DNA of 64,000 bases, from contig NZ_JYLM01000001.1 of NCBI RefSeq assembly GCF_001439815.1, positions 496,001 through 560,000 on the forward strand. The letters run 5' to 3'. This document shows, one piece after another, positions 45,244 through 54,400 of this stretch (positions are counted from its first letter, which is position 1; every line of letters starts with the position of its first letter). The notes beneath the pieces are model-generated. The model was not told the origin of the DNA and made no database searches. It was given only the letters and a program-made list of their open reading frames with translations. The DNA is from Pseudomonas orientalis. GTDB lineage: Bacteria; Pseudomonadota; Gammaproteobacteria; Pseudomonadales; Pseudomonadaceae. The translations under genes were made by a program, and so were the position numbers.

Positions 45244-46077
45244 ATGGGCGGCTTGACCTGGGTGCGTGGCTTCAACGGTACTGTCGGCCGACTGGCGCCG
45301 CAAACGGTGGCCAACCGGATGCGCCGCACCTTCATGACGCCCCGCGCGCTGCCGCCGCGGGCGTGGGAGCTGCCGGTGCTGGCGCAGTCGGAGCGCATCA
45401 CCTTGCGTTTCGGCCTGTCGGCGCTGCGCTGGGGGCAAGGGCCGGCGGTGTTGCTGATGCACGGTTGGGAAGGCCGGCCAACGCAATTCGCCAGCCTGAT
45501 CACGGCGCTGGTGGAGGGCGGCTATTCGGTGATTGCGCTGGATGGCCCGGCCCATGGGCAGTCGCCGGGGCGTGAAGCACACGTGCTGCTGTTCGCCCGT
45601 GCCATGCTTGAGGCTGCGGCTGAGCTGCCCCCGCTGCATGCGGTGGTCGGCCACTCGATGGGCGGTGCCAGCGCGATGCTGGCGGTGCAGTTGGGGCTGC
45701 GCACGCGGGCGTTGGTGAGTATTGCGGCACCGTCGCGGTTCCTCGATGCGCTGCGCGGTTTCACACGCATGATGGGTTTGCCGCCGCGCGCGTGTTTGGC
45801 GTTTATCCAGACGGTGGAACGGGCTTTCGGCATGCCGCTAAAGCACCTGGATGTCGCCCGCTACCAGATGAACCTTCCCGGCCTGATCGTGCATGCCGAA
45901 GACGATACGTTCGTCCCGGTCAAAGCCGCGCAAACTATCCACGAGGCCTGGGTGGGCAGCCGTCTGATGCGGATGGAGCAGGGCGGGCATCAGAAAGTGC
46001 TGGCCGATCCACAGGTGATCGAAGGCATACTCGCTCTGTTGGCGGCCTGTCATGTACAGGAGCGCCAGAGCGCCTGA
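45244..46077 (+). CDS. Alpha/beta hydrolase
   Basis: A 277-residue hydrolase. LLMHGWEGRPTQF is the oxyanion region, GHSMGGASAML (about residue 138) the nucleophile elbow, an Asp is in HAEDDTFVP and the His in GGHQKVL. Substrate unknown; the N-terminal 60 residues are family-variable. It follows the TetR gene closely and is likely under its control. Confidence 0.88.
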   Translation: MGGLTWVRGFNGTVGRLAPQTVANRMRRTFMTPRALPPRAWELPVLAQSERITLRFGLSALRWGQGPAVLLMHGWEGRPTQFASLITALVEGGYSVIALDGPAHGQSPGREAHVLLFARAMLEAAAELPPLHAVVGHSMGGASAMLAVQLGLRTRALVSIAAPSRFLDALRGFTRMMGLPPRACLAFIQTVERAFGMPLKHLDVARYQMNLPGLIVHAEDDTFVPVKAAQTIHEAWVGSRLMRMEQGGHQKVLADPQVIEGILALLAACHVQERQSA

Positions 46078-46116
46078 TACACTGCGCCGGCCGACATCAA
46101 TCGACTGGAGCAAGGC

Positions 46117-46551
46117 ATGGGCTGGGATCTGGCAACGCCGTTCATCATCGACCTGCAGGTCGCCGCTGAAGACATCGACGGCCTGGGGCACGCCAATAAC
46201 GCGGTGTACGTGTCCTGGCTGGAGCGTTGCGCCTGGCGCCATTCCCAGCGCCTGGGGCTGGACCTCACCGAGTACCGGCGCCTGGACCGCGCCATGGCCG
46301 TGGTGCGTCATGAGATCGACTACCTGGCGGCCGGCTACGAAGGCGACGAACTGCAACTGGCCACCTGGATCGTCGATTGGGACCAGCGCCTGAAGATGAC
46401 GCGCCGTTTTCAACTGGTACGCCCGCGGGACGGTGCCACCTTGCTGCGTGCGCACACCACCTTTGTTTGCATCGAGCTGTCCAGCGGCCGGCCCAAACGC
46501 ATGCCCGCCGAGTTTATCGAAGGATATGGACCTGCGCTGACGGGGGGTTAA
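46117..46551 (+). CDS. Acyl-CoA thioesterase (4HBT hot-dog fold)
   Basis: A 144-residue hot-dog protein. DIDGLGHANNAVYVSWLERC contains the catalytic-type Asp/His-Asn-N pattern of the 4-hydroxybenzoyl-CoA thioesterase group (YbgC-like), and the helix and strands that follow (RHEIDYLAAGYEGDELQLAT) are typical. It hydrolyses acyl-CoA thioesters. GGAG stands before the ATG. It lies 39 bases after the hydrolase gene, possibly in the same unit. Confidence 0.88.
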   Translation: MGWDLATPFIIDLQVAAEDIDGLGHANNAVYVSWLERCAWRHSQRLGLDLTEYRRLDRAMAVVRHEIDYLAAGYEGDELQLATWIVDWDQRLKMTRRFQLVRPRDGATLLRAHTTFVCIELSSGRPKRMPAEFIEGYGPALTGG

Positions 46552-46606
46552 CGGTTGTTGCGGGAAACCCAGTAAACTGCGCCACGATTTTTGTTGAGTG
46601 TTACCC

Positions 46607-47566
46607 ATGCAAATTGCTTTGGCGCCCATGGAGGGGTTGGTCGACAACATCCTGCGGGACGTGTTGACCCGCGTGGGCGGTATCGACTGGTGCGTGACCG
46701 AATTCATCCGCGTCAACGACCGCTTGCTCACCCCAGCCTATTTCCACAAGCTCGCTCCGGAACTGCTGCAGGGTGCCCACACCGCAGCGGGCGTGCCGCT
46801 GCGCGTGCAATTGCTGGGGTCTGACCCGGTATGCCTGGCGGAAAACGCCGCCCTGGCCTGCGAGTTGGGCTCGCAGGTGATCGACCTCAACTTCGGCTGC
46901 CCGGCCAAGACCGTCAACAAGTCCCGTGGCGGCGCGGTGCTGCTCAAGGAGCCGGAGCTGCTCAACCGGATCGTCGAGCATGTGCGTCGCGCGGTTCCGG
47001 CCCATATCCCGGTCACCGCCAAAATGCGCCTGGGCTTCGACAGTCCGGATGGCGCATTGGTCTGCGCGACTGCGCTGGCCGAAGGCGGCGCTGCGCATAT
47101 CGTGGTGCATGCCCGTACCAAGACCGATGGCTACAAGCCGCCGGCCCATTGGGAGTGGATCCCTCGGGTGCAGGAGGTGGTCAAGGTGCCGGTGTTTGCC
47201 AATGGCGACATCTGGAGCGTCGAGGACTGGAAACGTTGCCGCGAAGTCAGCGGCGCCGAAGACATCATGCTCGGCCGTGGCCTGGTGGCGCGCCCGGACC
47301 TGGCGCGGCAGATTGCGGCGGCGCGTGCAGGGCAAGAGGTGATGGAGATGACATGGGCGCAGATGCAGCCGATGCTCCAGGATTTCTGGACCCAGTCGGT
47401 GGCGCAATTGACTGAGCGCCAGGCGCCTGGCCGCTTGAAGCAGTGGCTGGCGATGCTGACGCGCAACTACCCCGAAGCGGTGGAGCTGTTTACCGCCCTG
47501 CGCCGTGAGACCGGCCTGGAGCAGGTCAGTCGCCTGCTGGAGATGCCTCATCCGGTGGCTGGCTGA
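46607..47566 (+). CDS. dusC: tRNA-dihydrouridine(16) synthase
   Basis: A 319-residue FMN enzyme. It opens with [20 protein letters not shown], the DusC form; the active-site Cys is in [37 protein letters not shown] and the FMN-phosphate motif [10 protein letters not shown] and [12 protein letters not shown] follow. It reduces uridine 16 in the tRNA D-loop. The ATG at MQIALAP was taken instead of a TTG three codons upstream. Confidence 0.95.
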   Translation: MQIALAPMEGLVDNILRDVLTRVGGIDWCVTEFIRVNDRLLTPAYFHKLAPELLQGAHTAAGVPLRVQLLGSDPVCLAENAALACELGSQVIDLNFGCPAKTVNKSRGGAVLLKEPELLNRIVEHVRRAVPAHIPVTAKMRLGFDSPDGALVCATALAEGGAAHIVVHARTKTDGYKPPAHWEWIPRVQEVVKVPVFANGDIWSVEDWKRCREVSGAEDIMLGRGLVARPDLARQIAAARAGQEVMEMTWAQMQPMLQDFWTQSVAQLTERQAPGRLKQWLAMLTRNYPEAVELFTALRRETGLEQVSRLLEMPHPVAG

Positions 47567-47949
47567 GCCCAGGCAATCGAGTTCTTGCATCCGACTTCCA
47601 TAAAGGCGCCACCGCAGGCGCCTTTTTTACGCGTGCGAGTTAACACAAACCATGGGCGAGTAATTACGTGGAATGTTGTCGACGAGTGACATTCCTACAG
47701 AGTATTAACGCGTGTGACCACACCGGCGTATCGAAAAAGCCATAAATCAAGGCTTGGCGGAAATTGTCCATGAGGCAAAGTCTGATAATGCGCTTTGGTT
47801 TCCTTATATGAACTGCGATTTGCGGAACTCGATAGCTCAACTTCCCACGAATGGAGGGACTGAAACAGCGCTGTTGTTTTTCAGTCAATAAAACTATCAC
47901 TCTTTCTGACCCTTAATCGGTCGGTTGTATGAAATAAAGGAACGTGCGT
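47567..47949. other. Intergenic region with terminator and inverted repeats
   Basis: Besides the dusC terminator there is an inverted repeat GGAATGT ... ACATTCC (around 47670-47696) and, near 47862-47890, a stem GACTGAAACAGC / GCTGTTGTTTTTCAGTC. Either may act in expression of the following repeat protein. No gene is supported; a reverse frame in this stretch lacks any coding signal. Confidence 0.55.
47602..47628 (+). terminator. Intrinsic terminator of dusC
   Basis: Arms AAAGGCGCC and GGCGCCTTT with six bases between, followed by TTTT. Confidence 0.9.
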
Positions 47950-48921
47950 ATGTCTATGTCGATTAACACTCCGCCGCTGGTAAAAGTCGATACCTCCGCT
48001 TTGGAGCAACAAACGGTTTCGAACAATAAAGTTACTCTCAAACCGACCACTCTATCTCTAGGCACGACACCTCTTCAGACGTCACTGCGTCCCGATAATA
48101 CGGCAGTTACCCCCGAGACCGCTCTGAGGCAGTTGTTCGATATGCTTGAAGGTATCTTCAGGGCCATGCGCGATATATTTTCGGGCAAGACACCGGTCAA
48201 GCCCGACTCAGGCAAATTGCCTGTTGCACCGGATACCAGCAAAGAGCTGGTTCAGCCGGATATGGGCAAGCTGCCGGTGAAACCGGATAGCAGCAAAGAG
48301 CTGGTCAAGCCGGATATGGGCAAGCTGCCGGTGAAACCGGATAGCGGCAAAGAGTTGGTCAAGCCGGATGCAGGCAAGCTGCCAGTGCTGCCGGATACCG
48401 GCAAAGAGCTTGTGAAGCCGGATGCAGGCGGGCTACGGGTGCTGCCACAACCCAATGATCCTTCGGTCAACCTGCCTGGCGGGAATAAACCGCACCCCAT
48501 GCCGCTCTCCCCAACGGTGCCCAGGCCCGAGATAAGCGTAAACAACGACCCCAAGACAAACGTAAACGTGAATGTGGTGGTCGGTCATTGCCACTGCCCT
48601 GATGGAAAACTCTCGCCGGACCGCCTGCCAACGCCAAAGGTTTCCACGGATACCAAGCCCCAGCTACCTGTGCAGTTGGATACCAAACCCCAACTGCCTG
48701 TGGGGCCGGATACCAAACCTCAGCCACCCGTGCTTCCGAGCAACTTCCCAAGGCCCAATGTGCCAACGGATACCAAACCGCAGCCCCCTGTGTTGCCGGA
48801 CGCCAAGCCAACACCATTGCCCGACGCTCCCACTCCGGATCTGACCAGTCCGGGCCCTGCTGACGACCGATCTTCTGGCAGGCATGGGCGCTTTAATCAT
48901 CGGCTAAGTTCCAGGTTCTAA
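47950..48921 (+). CDS. Proline-rich repeat protein, probably secreted
   Basis: A 323-residue protein without a signal peptide or membrane helix. After a Ser/Thr-rich N-terminus and one amphipathic helix (FDMLEGIFRAMRDIFSG), residues about 80-165 consist of four 18-residue repeats of the form GKLPVxPDxxKELVxPDx, then residues about 235-290 hold a second array of ten-residue repeats (DTKPQxPVxP). AAGGA stands 9 bases upstream. Such rigid, extended, proline-lysine repeats occur in cell-surface and secreted proteins. The following gene encodes a cysteine-protease-like protein with a similar N-terminus, so the two may be exported together. Confidence 0.78.
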   Translation: MSMSINTPPLVKVDTSALEQQTVSNNKVTLKPTTLSLGTTPLQTSLRPDNTAVTPETALRQLFDMLEGIFRAMRDIFSGKTPVKPDSGKLPVAPDTSKELVQPDMGKLPVKPDSSKELVKPDMGKLPVKPDSGKELVKPDAGKLPVLPDTGKELVKPDAGGLRVLPQPNDPSVNLPGGNKPHPMPLSPTVPRPEISVNNDPKTNVNVNVVVGHCHCPDGKLSPDRLPTPKVSTDTKPQLPVQLDTKPQLPVGPDTKPQPPVLPSNFPRPNVPTDTKPQPPVLPDAKPTPLPDAPTPDLTSPGPADDRSSGRHGRFNHRLSSRF

Positions 48922-49009
48922 AGACAGTCATCGCGTTTCAGTCTTTTTATAAGTGCAGGCATTTTTTCGAAATTATATGTCGAAGAGATGCCTGTGCACG
49001 GAGAACTCT

Positions 49010-49960
49010 ATGTCACTCTTTGCAATTAATAACATTGCGCGGGTCATCGATGTAAGGCAGTCATTATCGGTCGATGCACTCAGCGCAAGTAATGAGCCCA
49101 CTGTTCAATCAAGTGTCAGTCATGCATCGGTCGGGGCGACGCCTGAGATAAGGTTTGGTGATATATCGCAGCGTTCGGCGGCTGTCGGCAATGAGGCGCA
49201 GGCGATCAATGCAGTTGTGGCTCTATTCGCTTCTTTTTTTACTCAGTTACTCGCGCTGGTCGCTGATAAAAAACAAAAGAATATGCCTGACGCTATTCCT
49301 TCACCTGTTGTTCCGCAGGTAACCCCCCAACCGGTATTGCCAAAACCGGATGCCGCAGCAAGCATTCCGGGTTTGTCGAACAAGCGCGGCGGCGTGAAGC
49401 CCGACAATATCTGGAGTGGCTTTCGCCAGGGCCCGGATGGCAACTGCGTGACGGTATCGGCCATCAAGGCTGCGATGCACCGATTCGGACAAAGCCCCAC
49501 GGATATTTTCCAGGAAGTGGCCAAAACCAATGACGGATACCATGTCCTCATGCGCGACGGCTTTCGGCTCACATTGTCCGATCGCGAATTGGTCGAGGGC
49601 AGCCGGGGCGCCAAATTCCATGGGCCCGACAAAGGCATGCTCAAGGATGCGCAGTTCCTGTTTTCCGTCAGCGCCAAGCGTGCGCAGATGGAAAACAACG
49701 ATCGGACGGCCGGTCGCAGTTATCAGGCTGCGATTCGTAGCCTGAACAACGGGGAGGACGAAACCGGTCCGGGCGAAGGCTTTCTGCGCCTTGGGTTGAG
49801 AAAACACATGAAACGAGTGCGGGTGCGTGATCTGGCCCAGGGACAATTGGGTATGGTGAACCGTACCGGGCATTCGGTGGCGGTCATCAACGGCCGCGAG
49901 GAGTTATGGGGAAAACAGGGGCGAGCCCCCACGCATGGTCAGGCCGTTGCACTGATTTGA
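49010..49960 (+). CDS. Cysteine-protease-like protein, probably secreted
   Basis: A 316-residue protein. The first 120 residues are Ser/Ala/Val-rich, with a possible amphipathic helix (AVVALFASFFTQLLALVA) and a proline-rich linker. The C-terminal domain opens with GPDGNCVTVSAIKAAM, in which Cys146 at the start of a helix looks like a papain-type nucleophile, and ends with NRTGHSVAVING, where His288 and Asn294 could complete the site. I recall related sequences in pseudomonads of unknown function. GGAG lies 7 bases before the ATG. No secretion genes are in the window, so export is inferred from the N-terminus and the neighbour. Confidence 0.78.
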   Translation: MSLFAINNIARVIDVRQSLSVDALSASNEPTVQSSVSHASVGATPEIRFGDISQRSAAVGNEAQAINAVVALFASFFTQLLALVADKKQKNMPDAIPSPVVPQVTPQPVLPKPDAAASIPGLSNKRGGVKPDNIWSGFRQGPDGNCVTVSAIKAAMHRFGQSPTDIFQEVAKTNDGYHVLMRDGFRLTLSDRELVEGSRGAKFHGPDKGMLKDAQFLFSVSAKRAQMENNDRTAGRSYQAAIRSLNNGEDETGPGEGFLRLGLRKHMKRVRVRDLAQGQLGMVNRTGHSVAVINGREELWGKQGRAPTHGQAVALI

Positions 49961-49965
49961 CCATG

Positions 49966-50003
49966 ATGCACCTGGGCAGGGATAACCCAGGGTGCATTTG
50001 TTT
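49966..50003. terminator. Terminator hairpin between convergent genes
   Basis: Arms ATGCACCTGGG and CCCAGGGTGCAT followed by TTGTTT on the + strand. Confidence 0.75.
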
Positions 50004-50025
50004 CCACGCGGCGTTTCAAAAACGC

Positions 50026-53000
50026 CTATTCCAGTAACTGCCTGAACCCCTCCATCGGCAATGGCCGGCTATGCAAGTACCCCTGATACACATGACAGCC
50101 GAGCTTTTGCAGGAACGCCAGTTGCTCCACGGTTTCCACGCCTTCGGCAATCACTTCCAGATTCAGGCTGCGGGCCATGGCGATAATGGCGCGGATGATT
50201 TCAGCGTCATTGGGATCGTGAGTCGCGTCGCGCACAAACGACTGGTCGATTTTCAGCGCATCCACCGGCAAGCGCTTGAGGTAGGTCAGGGATGAGTAAC
50301 CGGTGCCAAAGTCATCCATTGCAAAGCTCACGCCGAGTTTTTTCAGGCGACGCATCTTCATTACCGTGTCGTCCAGGTTCTGGATCACGATACCTTCGGT
50401 AATTTCCAGCTTCAGCAAACTGTAGGGCAGCTGATGGTGCGTGAGGCTGCGCTCGACCCGTTCCACAAAGTCGTTCTGGCGAAACTGCTGCGGACTGATA
50501 TTTACGCACAGGCTGAAATTCAGCGGGTCCACCAGGCCCTCGGCAATCAACCGCGCAAATGCGCCGCACGCTTGATCGAGGATCCAGGTGCCCACCTCCA
50601 GGATCAAGCCGCTGTCCTCCAGCACCTTGATGAATTCGGCGGGCGACTGCGCTCCCAGTTGCGGGTGCTGCCAGCGCACCAGGGCCTCGGCGCCGACGAT
50701 CCTGTTGCCACGCGCATCCACCTGAGGCTGGTAGTGCACGCTGAACTCACCGCGTGACAGGGCCAGGCGCAGGTCGGTTTCCATGCGCAGGCGCTCGCTG
50801 GCGGTTTTCTGCATGCTGTTGTGAAACATCTGGGTGGTGTTGCGCCCGGAATCCTTGGCGCGGTACAGGGCGATGTCGGCGCGCTTGAGCAGGTCGGCGG
50901 GGGTGGTGCCATGGTCGGGAATCAGCGCCACGCCGATGCTGGGCGTCACCTGCAAGCGGTGGCCGTCGAGGAACATGGGTTCAGAGAGCAGTTCGCGCAG
51001 GGTATCGGCCAGCGTCTGCACCTGGCCGCTGACTTGCGTGCGTGAGCCTTCCAGGCCGCTGAGCAGCACCACGAACTCATCGCCGCCCAGGCGCGCCACC
51101 GTATCTTCCGTGCGCACACTGGCTTCCAGGCGTGCGGTGACGATTTTCAACACGGTATCGCCCACCGGGTGACCCAGGGAGTCGTTGATATGCTTGAAGT
51201 GGTCGAGGTCGAGAAACAGCAGGGCGCCGCGCAGGTTGTGGCGCTTGAGCAGGGCGATCTGCTGGCTCAGACGGTCCATCAGCAGCGCACGATTGGGCAG
51301 GTTGGTCAGCGGGTCGTGATAGGCCAAGTGGCGGATCTGTGCCTGGGCATTCTTCAGCAGGCTCACGTCACGTGCGGTCAATAGCAGGCATGGCGTTTCA
51401 TTCAAGGTAATCGGTTCGACCGACACCTCCACCGCCAGCACCTCGCCCCGCTTGTTGTGCCAAAGCATCTCAAGGTGATGGATGCGTCCCTTGATCTGCA
51501 GTTCGGCCAACAGCGCGGTGCGCTGGTTTTCATCGGCCCAGATGCCAATCTGGTACAGGGTGAGGCCGATGGCTTCTTCGGCGCGATAGCCGGTCAGGCG
51601 ACAAAACCCATCATTGACCTCCACGTATCGACCCGTGTCGCGCTCGGTGATCGAAATGGCGTCGGGGCTGGAATGGAAGGCCTTGGCGAACTTCTCTTCG
51701 CTGGCCTTGAGCGCCGCCTCCGAGCGTTGCTGCTGGGTGATATCGCGCAGGGTCGTGACGATGCATGGCTGCCCGTTGACCTTGATCAGGCGGCTGGAAA
51801 TCACGCAGGTCAGGCTCTGGCCGTTCCTGGCATGCACCACGATGGCCACATTGCTCAATGACTGTTCGCGAATCACCTGCTGGATGCGTTGCAGGCGCTT
51901 GCTTGATTCATCCCACAGGCCGATCTGCTCGGCGCTTTTGTCGATCACTTCGGCGGCCGTCCAGCCAAAGGTCTGGGTGAACGCCGGATTGATCTCGATA
52001 AACTCGCCGCTGTCCTGGCAAGTGACGCAGATAGGGTCGGGGCTGGCCTGGAACAGGCTGGCGAATTTTTCTTCGGAAGCGCTCAGGCGTTGCTCGCGCT
52101 CCACCTGATCGGTGATGTCGAGCAAGGTGCCGGCCATGCGCAGGGGCTTGCCGGATTCGTCGCGATACAAACGTGCGCGGCTTTCAAGGTAGCGCACGCT
52201 GCCGTCCTCGGCGGGTACGCGGTAGGTCAACTGGTAGTTGCCGTCCGGGCCTTCGCGCAAGCTGCGGTAGGCGTGGCGCATGCCCTCGCGGTCTTTATCG
52301 GACATGCCTTCAAAAAATGCATCGAAGGATTCATGGAACGGTTCGCTCGGCAGGCCATGGAGCTGGGCGGCACGGGCCGAGCCGTAGAGCATGCCGGTAG
52401 GGATGTGCCAGTCCCAGGTGCCCAGTTGCGCCGAGTCCAGCGCCAGGTCCAGGCGCTCCTGGCTGTCCTTGAGCGCTTGCTCGGCGTTTTTGCGCTCGGT
52501 GGTGTCAAGGAAGGTGCTGATCAGATAGGCCTCGCCGTCCAGTTCGACCTTTTGCGCACTGAGCGTGCCGTCGTGGATCTGGCCGTTGCTGGCGCAGAAC
52601 TGCACTTCCATGGTGATGGATTCACCTTTGCGCTGGGTGGCCAGGACCAGGTGCGTGCGCTGCTCCGGATGACGCCACAGGCCCAGTTCCAGGGTGGTAC
52701 GGCCAATGACTTGCGCCACCGGCCAGCCGAACAGCAGTTCGAAATGATGGTTGGCTTCGCTGATCCGGCCGTCGGCCTGGCGCGTCAGCAGCACCATGTT
52801 CGGGCACAGGTGGAAGAGGGTGGCGAAGCGTTTTTCGGAGTGGCTGAGGGCGTGTTCCCGCTCGCGCTGGTGGGTGATCTCGCGGATCACCCCGATCATT
52901 CGGCGCCTGCCGTTTTTGTCCGGCACCAGGCTGCCATTGATTTCCAGCCAGTGCAGGCTGCCATCGGGCCATTGGATACGGTGATGCATGGCCTGTTCGA

Positions 53001-53304
53001 CCGGCTCGCCGGCCAGCACTGCATGAAACGCCCGCACTACGCGGGCGCGGTCTTCCGGCGCCAGCAGGTCGAGGTAATTGAGGTCGTTGGGCAGGGGCTG
53101 GCGCGGATCGTAGCCAAACAATGCCTGGGTGCCCCGAGACCAGCTGATTCTTCCCGTGTCGATTTCCCAGCACCATGCGCCCAGCCGCGCGGCATTGAGC
53201 GCCGACAGCAGTTGCGGTGCACTGTCCCAGCGTTGTTCCGCCTCTTGTGGGTCCAGGGCGTAGATGCGGGGCAGTGGAGGCACGGAATCAACGGGGTTGG
53301 GCAT
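50026..53304 (-). CDS. Multi-PAS GGDEF-EAL cyclic di-GMP protein
   Basis: A 1092-residue cytoplasmic sensor without membrane helices. About five PAS/PAC units fill residues 25-660 (repeated patterns such as LHWLEINGSLVPDKNGRRRM, FLDTTERKNAEQALKDSQER and VEVNDGFCRLTGY). A diguanylate cyclase domain with ARLGGDEFVVLL (about residue 741) and a phosphodiesterase domain with GAEALVRWQHP (about 870) follow. Both active-site motifs are intact, so it may make or break cyclic di-GMP according to PAS signals. The start has only a weak ribosome-binding site. Confidence 0.95.
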   Translation of the reverse strand: MPNPVDSVPPLPRIYALDPQEAEQRWDSAPQLLSALNAARLGAWCWEIDTGRISWSRGTQALFGYDPRQPLPNDLNYLDLLAPEDRARVVRAFHAVLAGEPVEQAMHHRIQWPDGSLHWLEINGSLVPDKNGRRRMIGVIREITHQREREHALSHSEKRFATLFHLCPNMVLLTRQADGRISEANHHFELLFGWPVAQVIGRTTLELGLWRHPEQRTHLVLATQRKGESITMEVQFCASNGQIHDGTLSAQKVELDGEAYLISTFLDTTERKNAEQALKDSQERLDLALDSAQLGTWDWHIPTGMLYGSARAAQLHGLPSEPFHESFDAFFEGMSDKDREGMRHAYRSLREGPDGNYQLTYRVPAEDGSVRYLESRARLYRDESGKPLRMAGTLLDITDQVEREQRLSASEEKFASLFQASPDPICVTCQDSGEFIEINPAFTQTFGWTAAEVIDKSAEQIGLWDESSKRLQRIQQVIREQSLSNVAIVVHARNGQSLTCVISSRLIKVNGQPCIVTTLRDITQQQRSEAALKASEEKFAKAFHSSPDAISITERDTGRYVEVNDGFCRLTGYRAEEAIGLTLYQIGIWADENQRTALLAELQIKGRIHHLEMLWHNKRGEVLAVEVSVEPITLNETPCLLLTARDVSLLKNAQAQIRHLAYHDPLTNLPNRALLMDRLSQQIALLKRHNLRGALLFLDLDHFKHINDSLGHPVGDTVLKIVTARLEASVRTEDTVARLGGDEFVVLLSGLEGSRTQVSGQVQTLADTLRELLSEPMFLDGHRLQVTPSIGVALIPDHGTTPADLLKRADIALYRAKDSGRNTTQMFHNSMQKTASERLRMETDLRLALSRGEFSVHYQPQVDARGNRIVGAEALVRWQHPQLGAQSPAEFIKVLEDSGLILEVGTWILDQACGAFARLIAEGLVDPLNFSLCVNISPQQFRQNDFVERVERSLTHHQLPYSLLKLEITEGIVIQNLDDTVMKMRRLKKLGVSFAMDDFGTGYSSLTYLKRLPVDALKIDQSFVRDATHDPNDAEIIRAIIAMARSLNLEVIAEGVETVEQLAFLQKLGCHVYQGYLHSRPLPMEGFRQLLE

Positions 53305-53370
53305 TATTCAAAGGGCCTCGGCTCGATGGGAAGACAGCGCGGTTTGCTTGAAACCCGAGGCCGCACGAGG

Positions 53371-54261
53371 TCATGCCGGTGTCCCTGGCGGATCGACCTG
53401 GGCATCCAACAGGCTCATGAAAGCCCGCGCAGCGTTCGACAGCGTCCTTTCGGTGTGCACGATATAGCCTAGCTGGCGACGCAGCTGTATGCCCGGCAAA
53501 GCGATACTTGCCACCTGATCATCCAGCATGGTGCGTGGCAACACACTCCACGCCAGACCAATGGACACCATCATCTTGATGGTTTCCAGGTAGTTGGTGC
53601 TCATCGCGATGTTCGGCGTCAGGCCCTGGGCCTCGAACAGGCGGCTGACAATATGGTGGGTAAAGGTGTTGCCGCCGGGAAACACCGCAGGGTGCCCGGC
53701 GATATCGGCCAGGCTGACGGAGCCGTGGCTGATCAGGCTGTGTTCGGGGGCCACCACGAAATCCAGCGGATCGTCCCACACCGGCGTCGCGCGCACCAGG
53801 TTGTGCGGCTCGGGCGCCAGGGTGATCACCGCCACTTCGGCGCGGCCGTGGAGGATTTCTTCGTAGGCCACTTCCGAATCGAGGAATTGAATATCCAGCG
53901 CCACGCTCGGGTATTGCCGAGTGAAGGTACGCAGGATCGGCGGTAGGCGATGCAGGCCGATATGGTGGCTGGTAGCCAGCGTGAGGCGCCCGCTGACTTC
54001 TCCGGTCAGGTTGGTCAGGGCGCGACGGGTGTCATCCAGTACATTCAGGATCTGATAGGCACGCGGCAGCAGGGCCCGCCCGGCTTCGGTCAGGCCCACT
54101 TCACGGCCCAGGCGATCGAACAGGCGCACCTTCAATTGTTGCTCAAGGCCGGCAATGCGTTTGCTGATGGCCGGTTGGGTCAGGTGCAGGCGTTCACCGG
54201 CGCCGGAGAAGCTGCCGGTCTCGGCGATGGCAATAAAGGCATTGAGGTTGGCCAGGTCCAT
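53371..54261 (-). CDS. LysR-type regulator divergent from leuC
   Basis: A 296-residue regulator with an N-terminal helix-turn-helix (LNAFIAIAETGSFSGAGERL, then TQPAISKRIAGLEQQLKV) and a LysR effector domain (SHHIGLHRLPPILRTF, DFVVAPEHSLI). It is transcribed away from leuCD across about 140 bases, the arrangement seen in P. aeruginosa as I recall it, and probably controls leucine synthesis. The ATG at MDLANLNAF is the family start. The effector is not known from the sequence. Confidence 0.9.
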   Translation of the reverse strand: MDLANLNAFIAIAETGSFSGAGERLHLTQPAISKRIAGLEQQLKVRLFDRLGREVGLTEAGRALLPRAYQILNVLDDTRRALTNLTGEVSGRLTLATSHHIGLHRLPPILRTFTRQYPSVALDIQFLDSEVAYEEILHGRAEVAVITLAPEPHNLVRATPVWDDPLDFVVAPEHSLISHGSVSLADIAGHPAVFPGGNTFTHHIVSRLFEAQGLTPNIAMSTNYLETIKMMVSIGLAWSVLPRTMLDDQVASIALPGIQLRRQLGYIVHTERTLSNAARAFMSLLDAQVDPPGTPA

Positions 54262-54400
54262 GGTGCTATTCCAGTTGGTAATCCAAAGCATAAAAAATAT
54301 GAATTTGAGTTATTTAATGTAGCGCCATACCATCAGCCTCACAAGCCAAAGGGTTATTGAAAGCCCGGCGCATAGAAACACCGCTGATGAGGACCGACTG

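Noticed and set aside
47664..47900. A 78-codon reverse frame before the repeat protein
   Set aside because: No ribosome-binding site or recognisable domain; overlaps the inverted repeats in the leader.
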